Below are positions 26,342 through 35,724 of a stretch of DNA of 64,000 nt, in pieces. The DNA is from Shewanella sp. NFH-SH190041 (GTDB taxonomy: Bacteria; Pseudomonadota; Gammaproteobacteria; Enterobacterales; Shewanellaceae). The position numbers and the translations under genes were made by a program. How positions within the stretch are numbered: position 1 is the first letter of the stretch; every line of letters begins with the position of its first letter. The stretch covers positions 3,162,001-3,226,000 of the forward strand of contig NZ_AP026070.1 in the NCBI RefSeq assembly GCF_024363255.1. Reading direction: 5' to 3'. The notes beneath the pieces are model-generated. The model saw only the letters and a program-made list of their open reading frames with translations. It did not search any database and was not told where the DNA came from.

Positions 26342-26369
26342 AAAAATAGTTAGAACACTAACTATTTTT
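26342..26369. promoter_or_regulatory. perfect 12-bp inverted repeat upstream of kamA, candidate operator
   Basis: AAAAATAGTTAG, then AACA, then CTAACTATTTTT. It ends about 95 bases before the kamA start. A regulator binding site is more likely than a terminator because no gene ends nearby. The MarR-type regulator encoded after ablB is one candidate. Confidence 0.55.
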
Positions 26370-26463
26370 GTTGAATCTATTTAACTTGGTCGGCACGAGG
26401 CCGCCTAAGTGGTGTGACTTAACACCAAAGCATCATAATTATACGGTCAGGGAGACCCGCGCC

Positions 26464-27660
26464 ATGCCTCAGTCCAATCTGAAAGTAAAACAATACAGCC
26501 CGCAAATTCCGTTAAAACTGATTAAACCCACGCAAGACAAAGCATTTTATAGCCATGATGAACTGATGGCTTTTGATGTTGCCGCCACCCCTTGGCGAGA
26601 GACACTGGCTCGCTCATTCAAAACCGACAAACAGCTCGCACAGGTATTCGATAATATTAATCCGGTAGATGATGCGGTTTATCAAGTGATTGCAGCCCGG
26701 ATCACCCCTTATATTGCCCAGCTAATGGATAAGCAGGATCCTGCCTGTCCTATCCGCCTGCAATATGTACCGGAGCAGGATGAGATGGATGTAGCCCCTC
26801 ATGAGATGGGCGATCAGCTGGCTGAAGACGATATGATGCCGGAAGGTACTTCCATCGTGCACCGCTACCCCAACCGGGTGCTGTTTCTGGTACACAATAT
26901 CTGTGGGGCGTACTGCCGCCACTGTACCCGTAAACGTATGGTATCGGACCCGCTTAATGTCATTTCCATGGAGCGGATCCGCCGTTCGGTCGAATACTTA
27001 CGGCAACATACCGAAGTGCAGGATGTCCTGCTGTCTGGCGGTGACCCGCTGTTACTGACTGATGATAAGCTGGATCAGATCCTATCGATGATCCGCGAAG
27101 CACGGCCAGATCTGAAAATTCTGCGTATTGGCAGCCGCTTGCCGACTCAGTTACCCACCCGGATTACACCAGAGCTGTGCAAGGTGCTGGTTAAGAACCG
27201 AGTCACCCTACTCAATACCCAGGTGAATCATCCTAAAGAAATTACGCCGCTGTTTATTGAGCGGATGTCACTCCTACGCTGCAGCGGCATTATGCTGGGG
27301 AATCAAAGCGTGTTGATCAAAGGGGTGAATGACAGTGTAGAGACGATGCGCGAGTTAGTAATGGAGCTGGTCTCCAATGGTATCCGCCCATACTATGTGT
27401 ATTCCATGGACCCGGCACCGGGAAACAGTAAATTTCAGGTCAGCTATGACCGTATGTTGGAGATTTACCACGGCATCCGTGGTTGGGTATCCGGCCCTGC
27501 TATCCCCACATTTATTGTTGATGGTATTGGCGGACTGGGCAAAATGCCGGTACAGCCTGAATATGTCAGCAAGCAAATGATAGACGGCCAGCCCCGGCTG
27601 ATGGCCACCAACTTTGAAGGCCGCAGTGCTGATGTGTCTTTCCTATTGGCTGATAACTGA
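26464..27660 (+). CDS. kamA: Lysine 2,3-aminomutase (AblA/KamA)
   Basis: KamA is a radical-SAM, PLP-dependent enzyme that converts L-lysine to L-beta-lysine. I chose the start at 26464 ([13 protein letters not shown]), preceded by GGGAG ten bases upstream, giving 398 residues, near the family's 416; the frame extends upstream without support. The radical-SAM cluster motif is C147-x3-C151-x2-C154 ([12 protein letters not shown]). The PLP lysine lies in the C-terminal [10 protein letters not shown] motif, and the SMDPAPG segment is conserved. The next gene overlaps by one base (TGATG). With ablB two genes down, it predicts N-epsilon-acetyl-beta-lysine synthesis. It is distinct from EpmB, which lacks the C-terminal part. 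Confidence 0.93.
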   Translation: MPQSNLKVKQYSPQIPLKLIKPTQDKAFYSHDELMAFDVAATPWRETLARSFKTDKQLAQVFDNINPVDDAVYQVIAARITPYIAQLMDKQDPACPIRLQYVPEQDEMDVAPHEMGDQLAEDDMMPEGTSIVHRYPNRVLFLVHNICGAYCRHCTRKRMVSDPLNVISMERIRRSVEYLRQHTEVQDVLLSGGDPLLLTDDKLDQILSMIREARPDLKILRIGSRLPTQLPTRITPELCKVLVKNRVTLLNTQVNHPKEITPLFIERMSLLRCSGIMLGNQSVLIKGVNDSVETMRELVMELVSNGIRPYYVYSMDPAPGNSKFQVSYDRMLEIYHGIRGWVSGPAIPTFIVDGIGGLGKMPVQPEYVSKQMIDGQPRLMATNFEGRSADVSFLLADN

Positions 27661-29114
27661 TGCATTGGCTGGATTATCTGATTTTTGCCGCCTATCTGTT
27701 CGGGCTACTGCTGTTTGGTCTGTACCACTACCGCAGACATCAAGGGGGCGAGGATTACTATCTTGGTGGGCGTAATATTCGCGCTCGCCATGTGGGATTC
27801 TCCATTGCCGCAACGGATGTCGGTGGCGGCTTTTCCATCGGGTTGGCGGGCCTTGGTTTTACCATGGGGCTCAGTGGCAGCTGGCTGTTATTTACCGGCC
27901 TACTGGGTGCTTGGTTATCTGCCGTGTTATTGATCCCCAGAGTTAAGTTACTGGAGCGCAAGCACTGTTTATCGACCTACCCGGACCTCTTACTCAGCCG
28001 CTTTGGCCCCAAGGTCACACTAGTCGCCGCAGTGATCTCTTGTATTGGCTATTTGGGCTTTACCGGGGCACAACTGCTGGCCGGGGCGAAATTAGCCGCG
28101 GCCACCTTGCTTGATCCACCAGCGACAACCGATGCCAGCAGTACAGCCGTTGATCCGCTGCAACTGGCGTTATGGCTTATTGGCGGCGTAACCATTATTT
28201 ACACTGTGTTTGGCGGACTTAAGGCGGTGATCTATACCGATAGTGTACAGTGGCTGATCCTGCTATTGGGCCTGGCGGGTTTTGCCCTGCCCTATGCCCT
28301 GTCTGCCGTTGGTGGCTGGCAAGGGCTGATGCATAGCCTACCCGCACACTTTTTCAGCCTAGCGTTAGCACCTATCACCGCAATTAATTGGTTGCTCACC
28401 ATCACGCCCATCTGGCTGGTTGCCATGACATTGTATCAACGCATGTATGCCTGCAAAGATACCCGCACCGCCAAGCGGGCTTGGTATCTGGCCGGAGTAT
28501 TGGAATATCCATTACTGGCTTTTAGTGGGGTGATCTTGGGGATGTGCGCCAGGGTATTACTGCCACATTTAGAGGCTGAAATGGCGGTACCCGCTATGAT
28601 CCGCGATCTCCTCCCCATCGGCTTAACCGGTATTATTATCGCCGCCTATTTTTCCGCCATTATGTCCACCGCAGATAGCTGCTTAATGGCGGCATCGGGT
28701 AATTTGACTCAAGATATTCTCAATATTCCCGCCAGTGGCCGCAATGCGGTGCATTACTCCATGATGGCCACCGCCGTATTAGGCGTTATCGCCATCATCT
28801 TGGCTAGCCAAGCCAATCAAGTGTTGGATGCCATTTTATATGCCTACGGCTTTATGGTGTCAGGTCTGGTGTTTCCCACGCTGGCAGCACTATTTTGGCC
28901 CAGTGTTAAGCCCATGACGGCCTTACTCTCCATGTTAGCCGGAGGCGTAACAACCCTGATATTACTCTTTGGTCTGCTGCCACCCCCGCTAAGTTACTGG
29001 GACGTGGCTGCTGAGCTTGATGCCAGCATTTATGGTCTGACGCTATCGGGCGCGGTAATGCTTCTGGGGCAATGGCTATCCCCCACCCGGCCCCAACCGA
29101 TCACACAGGAGTGA
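27660..29114 (+). CDS. Sodium:solute symporter (SSF family) within the ablA-ablB operon
   Basis: This 484-residue inner-membrane transporter of the SSF family couples Na+ flux to solute uptake. It has about 13 hydrophobic segments. The opening helix [24 protein letters not shown], the following [10 protein letters not shown] motif and the [10 protein letters not shown] segment in the middle are SSF hallmarks. The gene overlaps kamA by one base and is followed by ablB after 4 bases, so it belongs to the beta-lysine operon. Its substrate could be lysine (precursor supply), N-acetyl-beta-lysine (recapture) or another compatible solute; the sequence does not decide. Confidence 0.9.
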   Translation: MHWLDYLIFAAYLFGLLLFGLYHYRRHQGGEDYYLGGRNIRARHVGFSIAATDVGGGFSIGLAGLGFTMGLSGSWLLFTGLLGAWLSAVLLIPRVKLLERKHCLSTYPDLLLSRFGPKVTLVAAVISCIGYLGFTGAQLLAGAKLAAATLLDPPATTDASSTAVDPLQLALWLIGGVTIIYTVFGGLKAVIYTDSVQWLILLLGLAGFALPYALSAVGGWQGLMHSLPAHFFSLALAPITAINWLLTITPIWLVAMTLYQRMYACKDTRTAKRAWYLAGVLEYPLLAFSGVILGMCARVLLPHLEAEMAVPAMIRDLLPIGLTGIIIAAYFSAIMSTADSCLMAASGNLTQDILNIPASGRNAVHYSMMATAVLGVIAIILASQANQVLDAILYAYGFMVSGLVFPTLAALFWPSVKPMTALLSMLAGGVTTLILLFGLLPPPLSYWDVAAELDASIYGLTLSGAVMLLGQWLSPTRPQPITQE

Positions 29115-29118
29115 CATA

Positions 29119-30090
29119 ATGCCCCCGCAGCTTATACAAAACCAACAAGCCCAACGTCATCCCGAGCCATTTAAACCTGTAGCAACTACCGCGGTAAAGC
29201 ACACCGCAAGCTATGACACCTGTTGTCAGCTGCAAGGCGCCAGTATCCAGCACGGCCATAACAGTGACAGGGTTTACCTGATGTCCATGGGCAGCGCCGC
29301 ACCTAAAACAATTATCCCGGCGATCAAGGCGCTGGCACAGCAACACCATTACGGAAAACTCATCGCCAAAGTTCCAGCGGGGGATGCCGCCGCATTTCTA
29401 CAGGCCGGATTTACAGAAGAGGCTCGGATCCCAGCTTACTATCTATCGCAAGATGCCTTGCTATTGGCCTGCTATCTTGATGAATCGCGAAAACAGCAGT
29501 ATCAGCACGACCAATATGAACAACATCTGCGACATGCGATGCAGGGGCTAAGTACCATTCATCCTAAGGATGAATATGAGAATAAAAACCGTAATGGGGT
29601 AACACAGCATCAGGCCGAGTTATTGCAGATACAAGATGCCGAAGCCATGGCAAAACTGTATCGCGCCGTCTTTCCCTCTTACCCATTTCCAATCCATCAG
29701 GCTGATTTTATTCGTGAAACCATGGCGGATAATCTGCACTATTTCGGCATTCGCGATCAGCAAGGCGCACTGTTGGCATTAGCATCAGCCGAGTTGGATA
29801 AGCAGCATCTCGCTGTGGAAATGACAGATTTTGCCACCCTGCCACAGGGACGGGGAAAATCGCTGGCGGGAATACTATTAACGGCAATGGAGCAACACGT
29901 TACTCAACTGGGGTATCGAACCGCATTTACCATTGCCAGAGCGGCCTCAGTAGCCATGAACCGCACCTTCTATAAACAAGGTTACCGTTACAGCGGTAGG
30001 CTGATTAACAATACCCAGATAAGCGGCAGCATTGAAAGTATGAATATCTGGCATAAACCACTGCAGCAACCAGACGAATACCCGGCGTAG
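29119..30090 (+). CDS. ablB: beta-lysine N-acetyltransferase (AblB)
   Basis: AblB acetylates the epsilon-amino group of beta-lysine, producing N-epsilon-acetyl-beta-lysine, a compatible solute known from methanogens and some bacteria. The protein has 323 residues, with AGGAG before the ATG. The C-terminal half is a GNAT domain (about 175-310) with the acetyl-CoA loop region LPQGRGKSLAGILLTAMEQH and the VAMNRTFYKQGYRYSGRLINN ending typical of AblB. The N-terminal 40 residues are a polar extension. Genomic pairing with kamA supports the call strongly. Confidence 0.9.
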   Translation: MPPQLIQNQQAQRHPEPFKPVATTAVKHTASYDTCCQLQGASIQHGHNSDRVYLMSMGSAAPKTIIPAIKALAQQHHYGKLIAKVPAGDAAAFLQAGFTEEARIPAYYLSQDALLLACYLDESRKQQYQHDQYEQHLRHAMQGLSTIHPKDEYENKNRNGVTQHQAELLQIQDAEAMAKLYRAVFPSYPFPIHQADFIRETMADNLHYFGIRDQQGALLALASAELDKQHLAVEMTDFATLPQGRGKSLAGILLTAMEQHVTQLGYRTAFTIARAASVAMNRTFYKQGYRYSGRLINNTQISGSIESMNIWHKPLQQPDEYPA

Positions 30091-30164
30091 ATCAAGGCCG
30101 TTTTATCGCCGCCAAGGCATATCAAGGAAATCAAAGTAACTAAGCGAGATAAAGCCTGCAAAAC

Positions 30165-30212
30165 AATAAAACCGCACACTTAATAAAACCGCACACTTAA
30201 TAAAACCACACC
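30165..30212. repeat. 2.8 copies of a 17-bp tandem repeat
   Basis: AATAAAACCGCACACTT is repeated twice exactly and a third, truncated copy carries one substitution. The repeat contains the ascending arm of the terminator that follows. Confidence 0.85.
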
Positions 30213-30231
30213 ATGGCTGTGCGGTTTTTTA
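30202..30231. terminator. terminator of the kamA-SSF-ablB operon with duplicated upstream arms
   Basis: TGTGCGGTTTT (30219-30229) can pair with AAAACCGCACA in either of the two exact repeat units (starting 30168 and 30185) or imperfectly with the nearest AAAACCACACC (30202). A T-run follows. It ends the operon before the convergent marR-type gene. Confidence 0.8.
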
Positions 30232-30371
30232 TTTCATATCGAGTTCAACTGATCATATTGTGTCGATTAATGCGTTGACTTAATAGGCGTTATGCTTGGG
30301 TTTCGTGCAATGGCGTAAGCCAACAATGTTGCGAAGCTGACGGATTAGTCTTGCTCACTTAAGCTTGCTGA

Positions 30372-30932
30372 TTACCCTTGCTTAGTAAGCTTGCCCGCGG
30401 CCGGAATGTTATCTCGGGTATCTTCAGCAACCGCCGCCGGCGTTGCTGGCTCAGGTGCATCTTGGGAATGAATTTGCCCAACCACCAGCACAGGGGCGGC
30501 ATCAAGCTCTTCAGCATCCATCATATAAGCAATACGCTCCACTGCCGATAACAGTTGGCTCTGCTCCCATTGCTCTAGGTTTTGATAACGGGTGATAAAG
30601 TGTTCCTGCAGTGCCCGGGGAGCCTCCTTATACAGCACTAAGCCCTGCTCACTAAGATACAAATGCACCTTACGTTTATCCGACTGACTGCGACGACGGA
30701 TCACCAGGCCACGGGACTCCAACCGGTCAACAATATTGGTGACAGTGGCTGGGCTTAAATTAATTTCAGCTGCGACCTGCTTAGCAAGGGAGCCCTCTAA
30801 CTCGGCAATTTTCTGCATCACCAGCAGCTGAGGGCCAGTGAGTCCCGCGTATTTATTTAACTGTTTAGAGTGGATATCAATGGCGCGGATAATGCGCCGC
30901 AGTGATACCAGAAGCTGTTCGTACTTTTCCAT
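30372..30932 (-). CDS. MarR-family transcriptional regulator
   Basis: I chose the start at 30932 (MEKYEQLLVSLRRII), giving 186 residues; the upstream frame is unlike MarR. The winged helix-turn-helix lies at about 30-110: LTGPQLLVMQKIAELEGSLAKQVA, then LSPATVTNIVDRLESRGLVIRRRSQSDKRKVHLYLSE, with the family's DKR wing. The C-terminal 55 residues are an acidic, Ala/Pro-rich tail not usual in MarR. The gene is convergent with the beta-lysine operon and divergent from the iron alcohol dehydrogenase, so both are possible targets. Ligand unknown. Confidence 0.88.
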   Translation of the reverse strand: MEKYEQLLVSLRRIIRAIDIHSKQLNKYAGLTGPQLLVMQKIAELEGSLAKQVAAEINLSPATVTNIVDRLESRGLVIRRRSQSDKRKVHLYLSEQGLVLYKEAPRALQEHFITRYQNLEQWEQSQLLSAVERIAYMMDAEELDAAPVLVVGQIHSQDAPEPATPAAVAEDTRDNIPAAGKLTKQG

Positions 30933-31294
30933 AAGTGTTCCACATGCTGCTATGCCAGCCAACATACCTGCTATCACGTTGTGATTAAAGGGGGGGCGGT
31001 GATTTTTCCAGCTCAGCACCACTGAGTGCTGCACAGTTTTACGGCGAAAGCGAGTAATTCGTCACTTTATCAACATGGGCTAATTTGACCCAAGCTGTAT
31101 TTCCCATGGCTAAAACCGACTATCGGGACTTTATTTGCGCAGGATCACAAACATTTCCCAAACCCGCTGTTAGGTTAATAGTCAAGGTAACAAACATCAC
31201 TGCAAGTTTACATAATTCGCTGTTTTTATTGGTTTTTAGTTGCAAATGCAAGTAACGAATTATGTAAATTACTCAACCAGTTAGAGGTGAGCTT
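30933..31294. other. divergent promoter region of marR-type gene and iron alcohol dehydrogenase
   Basis: No gene is seen in these 360 bases. A perfect 13-bp inverted repeat flanks a 36-base spacer close to the dehydrogenase gene (see next entry). A run of seven G occurs near 30995. Confidence 0.6.
31207..31268. promoter_or_regulatory. 13-bp inverted repeat upstream of iron alcohol dehydrogenase
   Basis: TTTACATAATTCG (31207-31219) and CGAATTATGTAAA (31256-31268) are perfect reverse complements 36 bases apart. The right arm itself sits in AGTAA...TTACT. The arrangement suggests two operator sites for one regulator, the nearer being only 26 bases before the start codon. Confidence 0.6.
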
Positions 31295-32443
31295 ATGGCC
31301 GCAAAATTCTTTATCCCTTCCGTTAACGTGTTAGGGCAAGGCGCAGTAGATGAAGCCATTAATGACATCAAAACCCTGGGATTTAAACGGGCGTTGATTG
31401 TTACCGATAAACCTTTGGTCAGCATCGGTCTGGCCGGAGATTTAATTGAGAAGCTGGGCAGCGCTGGCATCACCTCAACTTTATTTGATGGCGTACAACC
31501 TAACCCAACCGTCGGCAATGTCGAAGCCGGTTTAGCCCTGTTAAAAGCAAATAACTGTGACTTTGTGATCTCCCTTGGTGGTGGCTCCCCCCACGACTGC
31601 GCCAAAGGTATTGCTTTAGTCGCGTCCAACGGCGGCTCGATCAAGGACTACGAAGGGGTAGATAAATCCGCTAAACCACAGTTACCGCTGGTGGCCATTA
31701 ATACCACTGCTGGTACTGCCAGTGAAATGACTCGCTTCTGTATCATCACAGACGAAGCCCGCCATATTAAAATGGCCATTGTGGATAAGCACACCACCCC
31801 AGTGTTATCAGTGAACGACCCAGAGCTGATGCTGAAAAAACCTGCCAGTTTAACTGCTGCCACAGGTATGGATGCGCTGACCCACGCAGTGGAAGCCTAT
31901 GTGTCTACTGCCGCCAATCCAATTACCGATGCCTGCGCCATTAAAGCCATTGAACTGATTCAGGCAAATCTGGCTACCGCAGTTAAAGAAGGCAGTAATA
32001 TTCAGGCTCGTGAACAGATGGCCTATGCCCAGTTCTTGGCCGGGATGGCATTTAACAACGCCTCTTTAGGTTATGTGCACGCCATGGCTCACCAGTTAGG
32101 CGGTATGTACGACCTGCCCCATGGTGTTTGTAATGCGCTGTTGCTGCCTTATGTTCAAGAATACAATGCCCAAGTCAGTGCTGAGCGGTTAACCGATGTT
32201 GCTAAAGCCATGGGTGTGGATATTGAAGGCATGACTGCCGAGCAAGGCGCTGCTGCGGCCATTGCAGCCATTAAGGCGCTGGCCCAGGCGGTGAATATTC
32301 CTGCCAGCCTGAGTGAACTGGGCGTTAAAGAGGAAGATATTGCCACTTTGGCTGATAATGCCCTGAAAGATGCCTGTGGTTTTACTAACCCTAAACAGGC
32401 AACCCATGAAGAGATCTGCCAAATCTTCAGAAACGCACTGTAA
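31295..32443 (+). CDS. Iron-containing alcohol dehydrogenase (AdhB/YiaY type)
   Basis: This 382-residue group III alcohol dehydrogenase interconverts primary alcohols and aldehydes with NAD(H). The N-terminal domain contains [11 protein letters not shown] (about 96-106), the NAD-binding loop. The metal ligands are in [15 protein letters not shown] (about 190-204), in HAMAHQLGG (about 262-270) and in [13 protein letters not shown] (about 273-285). Length and motifs match AdhB of Zymomonas and YiaY of E. coli. GAGGTGAG precedes the start. It stands alone between a divergent marR-type gene and a MITE-like repeat. Confidence 0.93.
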   Translation: MAAKFFIPSVNVLGQGAVDEAINDIKTLGFKRALIVTDKPLVSIGLAGDLIEKLGSAGITSTLFDGVQPNPTVGNVEAGLALLKANNCDFVISLGGGSPHDCAKGIALVASNGGSIKDYEGVDKSAKPQLPLVAINTTAGTASEMTRFCIITDEARHIKMAIVDKHTTPVLSVNDPELMLKKPASLTAATGMDALTHAVEAYVSTAANPITDACAIKAIELIQANLATAVKEGSNIQAREQMAYAQFLAGMAFNNASLGYVHAMAHQLGGMYDLPHGVCNALLLPYVQEYNAQVSAERLTDVAKAMGVDIEGMTAEQGAAAAIAAIKALAQAVNIPASLSELGVKEEDIATLADNALKDACGFTNPKQATHEEICQIFRNAL

Positions 32444-32470
32444 TTTGCACTGTTTGGATTCGTTGCACTA

Positions 32471-32733
32471 GGGCGTGTTGACGTTTCGAGTTTGTTTTTG
32501 CAGCGATTTGAGGATTCTTTATACAAGGCAGAAGCTTTGATAGGTAGTTGCGCTACCTGATAAGCTGATAACGCAGTAGAAAGGAGCCTCAAACGCTGCC
32601 CGCAGGGTTTGGCTAAAAGCGTTTTACTCTTTGTTGAGCGGTTCTTGCTTAGCATACTAGGCGACAAACCACTCGCCGCGATTAAAACGCTTTTATCTCG
32701 AACAAAATTTAATCACGAAACGTCAACACGCCC
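32471..32733. repeat. MITE-like repeat, copy 1 (263 bp)
   Basis: The element has perfect 18-bp terminal inverted repeats (GGGCGTGTTGACGTTTCG) and no coding capacity for a transposase. It is about 80% or more identical by eye to the copy at 48169. No target duplication is evident. An open frame on the minus strand in both copies (LPIKASALYK) is a by-product of the shared sequence. Confidence 0.88.
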
Positions 32734-32757
32734 TGGTTACATCGCAAGTCTTCTACT

Positions 32758-32789
32758 AAAAAAGCCACCTGACGGTGGCTTTTTATTTT
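32758..32789. terminator. bidirectional terminator between alcohol dehydrogenase and YHS gene
   Basis: AAAAAGCCACC pairs with GGTGGCTTTTT around TGAC, with an A-run before and a T-rich run after. Confidence 0.9.
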
Positions 32790-32819
32790 CTGACGTCCCA
32801 TGTTACTGCCCATATATTT

Positions 32820-33275
32820 TTACTGGCTATGCTTCAGCTTGGCTAATCGCTTGGCCCAATATTTATCGGCCGAAACAATATATTCATCTTTATGTTTCAG
32901 CCAAGTTTCCCGTACGGATTTAGAGTAGTTGAGATATAAACGCCCGCGGTACAAGGTAAAGGCTTGCGGATCCACCGGAACCAGAAAATCCTTCGACATA
33001 GCATAGGCACAATAGCCGCCATACTGGGGTTGATACAGGGCCGGATGGGCTAAAAAGGCTTGCCGGTTTGCTTCACTGCTAAACCACCAGGTTGCTCCCT
33101 CATACTGGGCCTGAAACTGACTACTGCCGGGCAGCGCCGCATTCTGTGAAAAGTAGGCCACCACGTCATAGCCATCAAGCACCACTTTTTGGTCATTGGT
33201 ATTGAGCCCGCTAGAATTGAGTGATGCGCAGCCGCCAAGCAGCAGAAGGGTAAAAGCAAACAGGACTGATTTCAT
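32820..33275 (-). CDS. YHS-domain lipoprotein
   Basis: This protein has 151 residues, starting at the ATG at 33275. It has a lipoprotein signal with the lipobox LLGGC (Cys about 16). A YHS-like segment follows (VLDGYDVVAYFSQ at about 32-44, then ATWWFSSEANRQAFLAHPALYQPQYGGYCAYAM), a small domain thought to bind metals and found in membrane or secreted proteins. The last third, with YLNYSKSVRETWLKHKDEYI, matches the usual C-terminal part of this family. It is a single gene, convergent with the alcohol dehydrogenase. Exact function is not known. Confidence 0.85.
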   Translation of the reverse strand: MKSVLFAFTLLLLGGCASLNSSGLNTNDQKVVLDGYDVVAYFSQNAALPGSSQFQAQYEGATWWFSSEANRQAFLAHPALYQPQYGGYCAYAMSKDFLVPVDPQAFTLYRGRLYLNYSKSVRETWLKHKDEYIVSADKYWAKRLAKLKHSQ

Positions 33276-33462
33276 CAAATTTTCCGGTCAGTGTTTTTAC
33301 ATCAGACCTCACCCCTTCGAAAAAGCTTTCAATCCCCGCCCCTTAATGGCGCTGAAAAAAGCGCCACAATGCCGCCGCATCACAAAAAACATCGGGCTAA
33401 GTTGACCAAAGCGGCATAACTCCCCCATGATGGAATTACCCAGAGAAAAAGGAAATGAACGG

Positions 33463-33828
33463 ATGACAGCCATTACTCAGGTGTACAACTATACCGTCAG
33501 AACAACCCGCCAAGCAGGAACCGCAGAGCCATTTGACTGGCACAAACATATCGAAATAAACCACTCATGTGAAATTGCGCTAGACCGCATCTATCGTTGG
33601 CATAATCAGGGCGGCACACTGACCGAAGATTTAGGCGCTATTGTTATCCGCCAGCAGCCGGATAAAACTGTTTTTTATGCCGTCATGCATGACAGGGTAA
33701 ATGATAATAACCATGTTATGGCCACCTTTAAGCTCATCTTGGATGCCACATCAGCCCCCTTAAGTCCAAGGGAAGTATTTACTGAGTTGCTGGCCGATTA
33801 TCAAACCCGTATTAGCCAACTGAAATAA
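33463..33828 (+). CDS. Hypothetical protein, 121 residues
   Basis: I do not recognise this protein. The start at 33463 is supported by AAGGAA nine bases upstream; an in-frame start at 33427 is the alternative. It has no signal peptide and no hydrophobic segment, so it is probably cytoplasmic. The composition is ordinary, with WHKHIEINHSCEIALDRIYRW in the middle. It stands between the YHS gene and the type II NADH dehydrogenase with long gaps on the 3' side. Normal base composition suggests a resident gene of limited distribution. Confidence 0.65.
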   Translation: MTAITQVYNYTVRTTRQAGTAEPFDWHKHIEINHSCEIALDRIYRWHNQGGTLTEDLGAIVIRQQPDKTVFYAVMHDRVNDNNHVMATFKLILDATSAPLSPREVFTELLADYQTRISQLK

Positions 33829-34271
33829 TAGCGAGCAACTGATTGTTATCTCACCGCTTTACGAGCAAATACACGGGGATAACTTGATTTTATACCAGCT
33901 AATTTAGTAATCGTTAAATAAGCACTTATTATCATCAGTTTTGTGGGCTGAGCCATTCTCAGCCCTCTTCCCACCAACATACTTAACATCATGATTTACA
34001 ATGCAACAGCGGCAGATATTGATCACATTCCACAAAAATAACTTCCGCACCTAAAATGTAAAACAATACAAAAACTCTCTTTTATTACCTTTAAAATCAT
34101 CATTTTGATGCTTAATTACCACAGTTATCACTATAAAAAATGATTTTCACTCCGTTTGTTGTATTTTTACCACATTGCTAAAATAGTGCCGCTGTCATAG
34201 AAAAGACATATCCAGCCTGGCAGCACGGGGCATTATCGCCATCTTCATCCTTACAGGAGCTTCAGGTAAAC
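33829..34271. other. 440-bp AT-rich region upstream of ndh
   Basis: No gene is seen. An 8-bp hairpin GGGCTGAG/CTCAGCCC (33945-33965) may end the preceding gene. The rest is AT-rich, with TATTGATCACATT near 34017 resembling half of an FNR or CRP site. The length suggests regulated expression of ndh. Confidence 0.5.
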
Positions 34272-35573
34272 ATGCAACACCAACCCAATATCGTCATTGT
34301 CGGCGGCGGTGCCGGCGGTATGGAAATTGCCACCAAACTGGGCCACAAAGTTGGTCGTAAAGGCAAGGCCAGGGTCACACTGGTGGACTGTGCTGATAGC
34401 CATGTTTGGAAACCCCTGTTACATGAAGTTGCCACGGGCGCACTGGATGTCGGGATTGATGCACTGGATTATCGTAGCCATGCCGCGGCTCACGGCTACC
34501 ACTTCCAGCAAGGCGCCATGACGGATATCGACCGGCAGGCACGCCAGATTGTGCTGGCACCGCTTTTTAACGATAAAGGCATGGAGTTACTGCCCGCTCG
34601 CCGGATTGATTTTGACTATCTGGTAATTGCCATCGGCTCCATTGCTAATGATTTCCATATTCCTGGGGTGCGGGAGCATTGTGAGTTTCTCGATAGCACC
34701 GCCGAAGCCCTGGCTATCCGTAAGCGGCTGTTGAATAAATTTATGCGCTACGCCCGCCAGGAAAAACTGGATGAGCGCATTAAGATTGCCGTGGTCGGTG
34801 CCGGCGCCACCGGGGTTGAAATGTCCGCCGAGATGCACCATGCCGTGGCGCAGCTGCAAGGCTTTGGCTATCAAATCACCCCAGAGATGCTGGAGGTGAC
34901 ATTGATCGAGGCCGACAGCCGTATTCTGCCCAAAGTAGAAAAACCCCAAATTTCTGAATCCGTCACCCGTGAGCTGTTGGCACTGGGCATAAATGTTATG
35001 ACCGATACCCGCATTACCAAGGTCGACACGAAAGGGCTCACCACATCCGACGGTACTGAGATCCCCGCCGATATGGTGATCTGGTCCACCGGGATTAAAG
35101 CACCTGACTTTCTGCAGCAAATCGGCGGGCTGGAAACCAACCGTATCAATCAAATTGTGGTACAGCAAAATATGCAAACTACACTGGATCCGCATATTTT
35201 CGCCATTGGTGACTGTGCCGCCTGCCCGCAACCTGATGGCAGTTTTGTGCCACCTCGAGGTCAAAGCGCCCGGCAGATGGCACTGATGACGGCTGATAAT
35301 ATTATTTTGATGCTGAAAGGTCAGGCACCTAAGCACGAATATCTGTATAAGGATTTAGGCTCACTGGTGAACCTGTCACGCTTCCATACTGTTGGTAACC
35401 TGATGTCATTTATTGGTGGTGGGGTACTGGTTGAAGGCAAAATCGCCCGCTTTGTTTATACCTCGCTGTATCGTCGCCATCTGATCGAACTACATGGTGT
35501 GGTTAAAGGCACCTTGCTGATGTTAGCAAAAGGCATCGGCCGTATTATCCATCCACATATGAAGCTGCACTGA
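34272..35573 (+). CDS. ndh: Type II NADH:quinone oxidoreductase
   Basis: NDH-2 passes electrons from NADH to quinones at the inner membrane without pumping protons. The 433-residue protein begins with the FAD dinucleotide fold IVIVGGGAGGMEIATKLG (about 6-23), has a second NAD-binding fold IAVVGAGATGVEMSAEM (about 175-191) and the FAIGDCAACP motif (about 313) that contacts FAD. The C-terminal 60 residues, with VYTSLYRRHLIELHG, form the membrane-attachment region. AGGAGC lies 11 bases before the ATG. A hairpin terminator follows. Length matches E. coli Ndh (434). Confidence 0.95.
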   Translation: MQHQPNIVIVGGGAGGMEIATKLGHKVGRKGKARVTLVDCADSHVWKPLLHEVATGALDVGIDALDYRSHAAAHGYHFQQGAMTDIDRQARQIVLAPLFNDKGMELLPARRIDFDYLVIAIGSIANDFHIPGVREHCEFLDSTAEALAIRKRLLNKFMRYARQEKLDERIKIAVVGAGATGVEMSAEMHHAVAQLQGFGYQITPEMLEVTLIEADSRILPKVEKPQISESVTRELLALGINVMTDTRITKVDTKGLTTSDGTEIPADMVIWSTGIKAPDFLQQIGGLETNRINQIVVQQNMQTTLDPHIFAIGDCAACPQPDGSFVPPRGQSARQMALMTADNIILMLKGQAPKHEYLYKDLGSLVNLSRFHTVGNLMSFIGGGVLVEGKIARFVYTSLYRRHLIELHGVVKGTLLMLAKGIGRIIHPHMKLH

Positions 35574-35621
35574 GGCTAAGGCTTAGCGCCTAAAGCTCAG
35601 ATACTGACAAATCCAATAGCA

Positions 35622-35660
35622 AACAGGCCGGGCATCAATACTGCCCGGCCTGTTATTTTC
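35622..35660. terminator. hairpin between ndh and ltaE
   Basis: A 13-bp perfect stem AACAGGCCGGGCA / TGCCCGGCCTGTT with a 7-base loop is followed by ATTTT. It sits between convergent genes. Confidence 0.85.
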
Positions 35661-35724
35661 TGTCTAGCTTCCGCTATTTATCTTGCCGCCATACCGTGAG
35701 CGATAGCATGGTCACAGAGGAATC

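Larger units (their letters stand above)
25584..26463. other. 880-bp non-coding region upstream of kamA
   Basis: No gene is supported. It holds three degenerate copies of a 14-bp repeat (25821-25862), a doubled CCATTTAAAGTCAG (about 26160-26189) and a perfect 12-bp inverted repeat (26342-26369). The region is long for a bacterial promoter and may carry osmotic control elements or decayed sequence. Confidence 0.5.

Noticed and set aside
32155..32667. 170-codon minus-strand frame running through the MITE-like repeat
   Set aside because: Part lies antisense to the alcohol dehydrogenase and part within the repeat; the shared peptide with 48062-48409 is due to repeated DNA.
32471..32733. target-site duplication for the MITE-like repeats
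   Set aside because: Flanking bases of the two good copies do not match (CTA/TGG and CCA/TAG), so no duplication is claimed.
34587..35336. 249-codon open frame antisense to ndh
   Set aside because: Shadow frame; low-complexity and no start signal.
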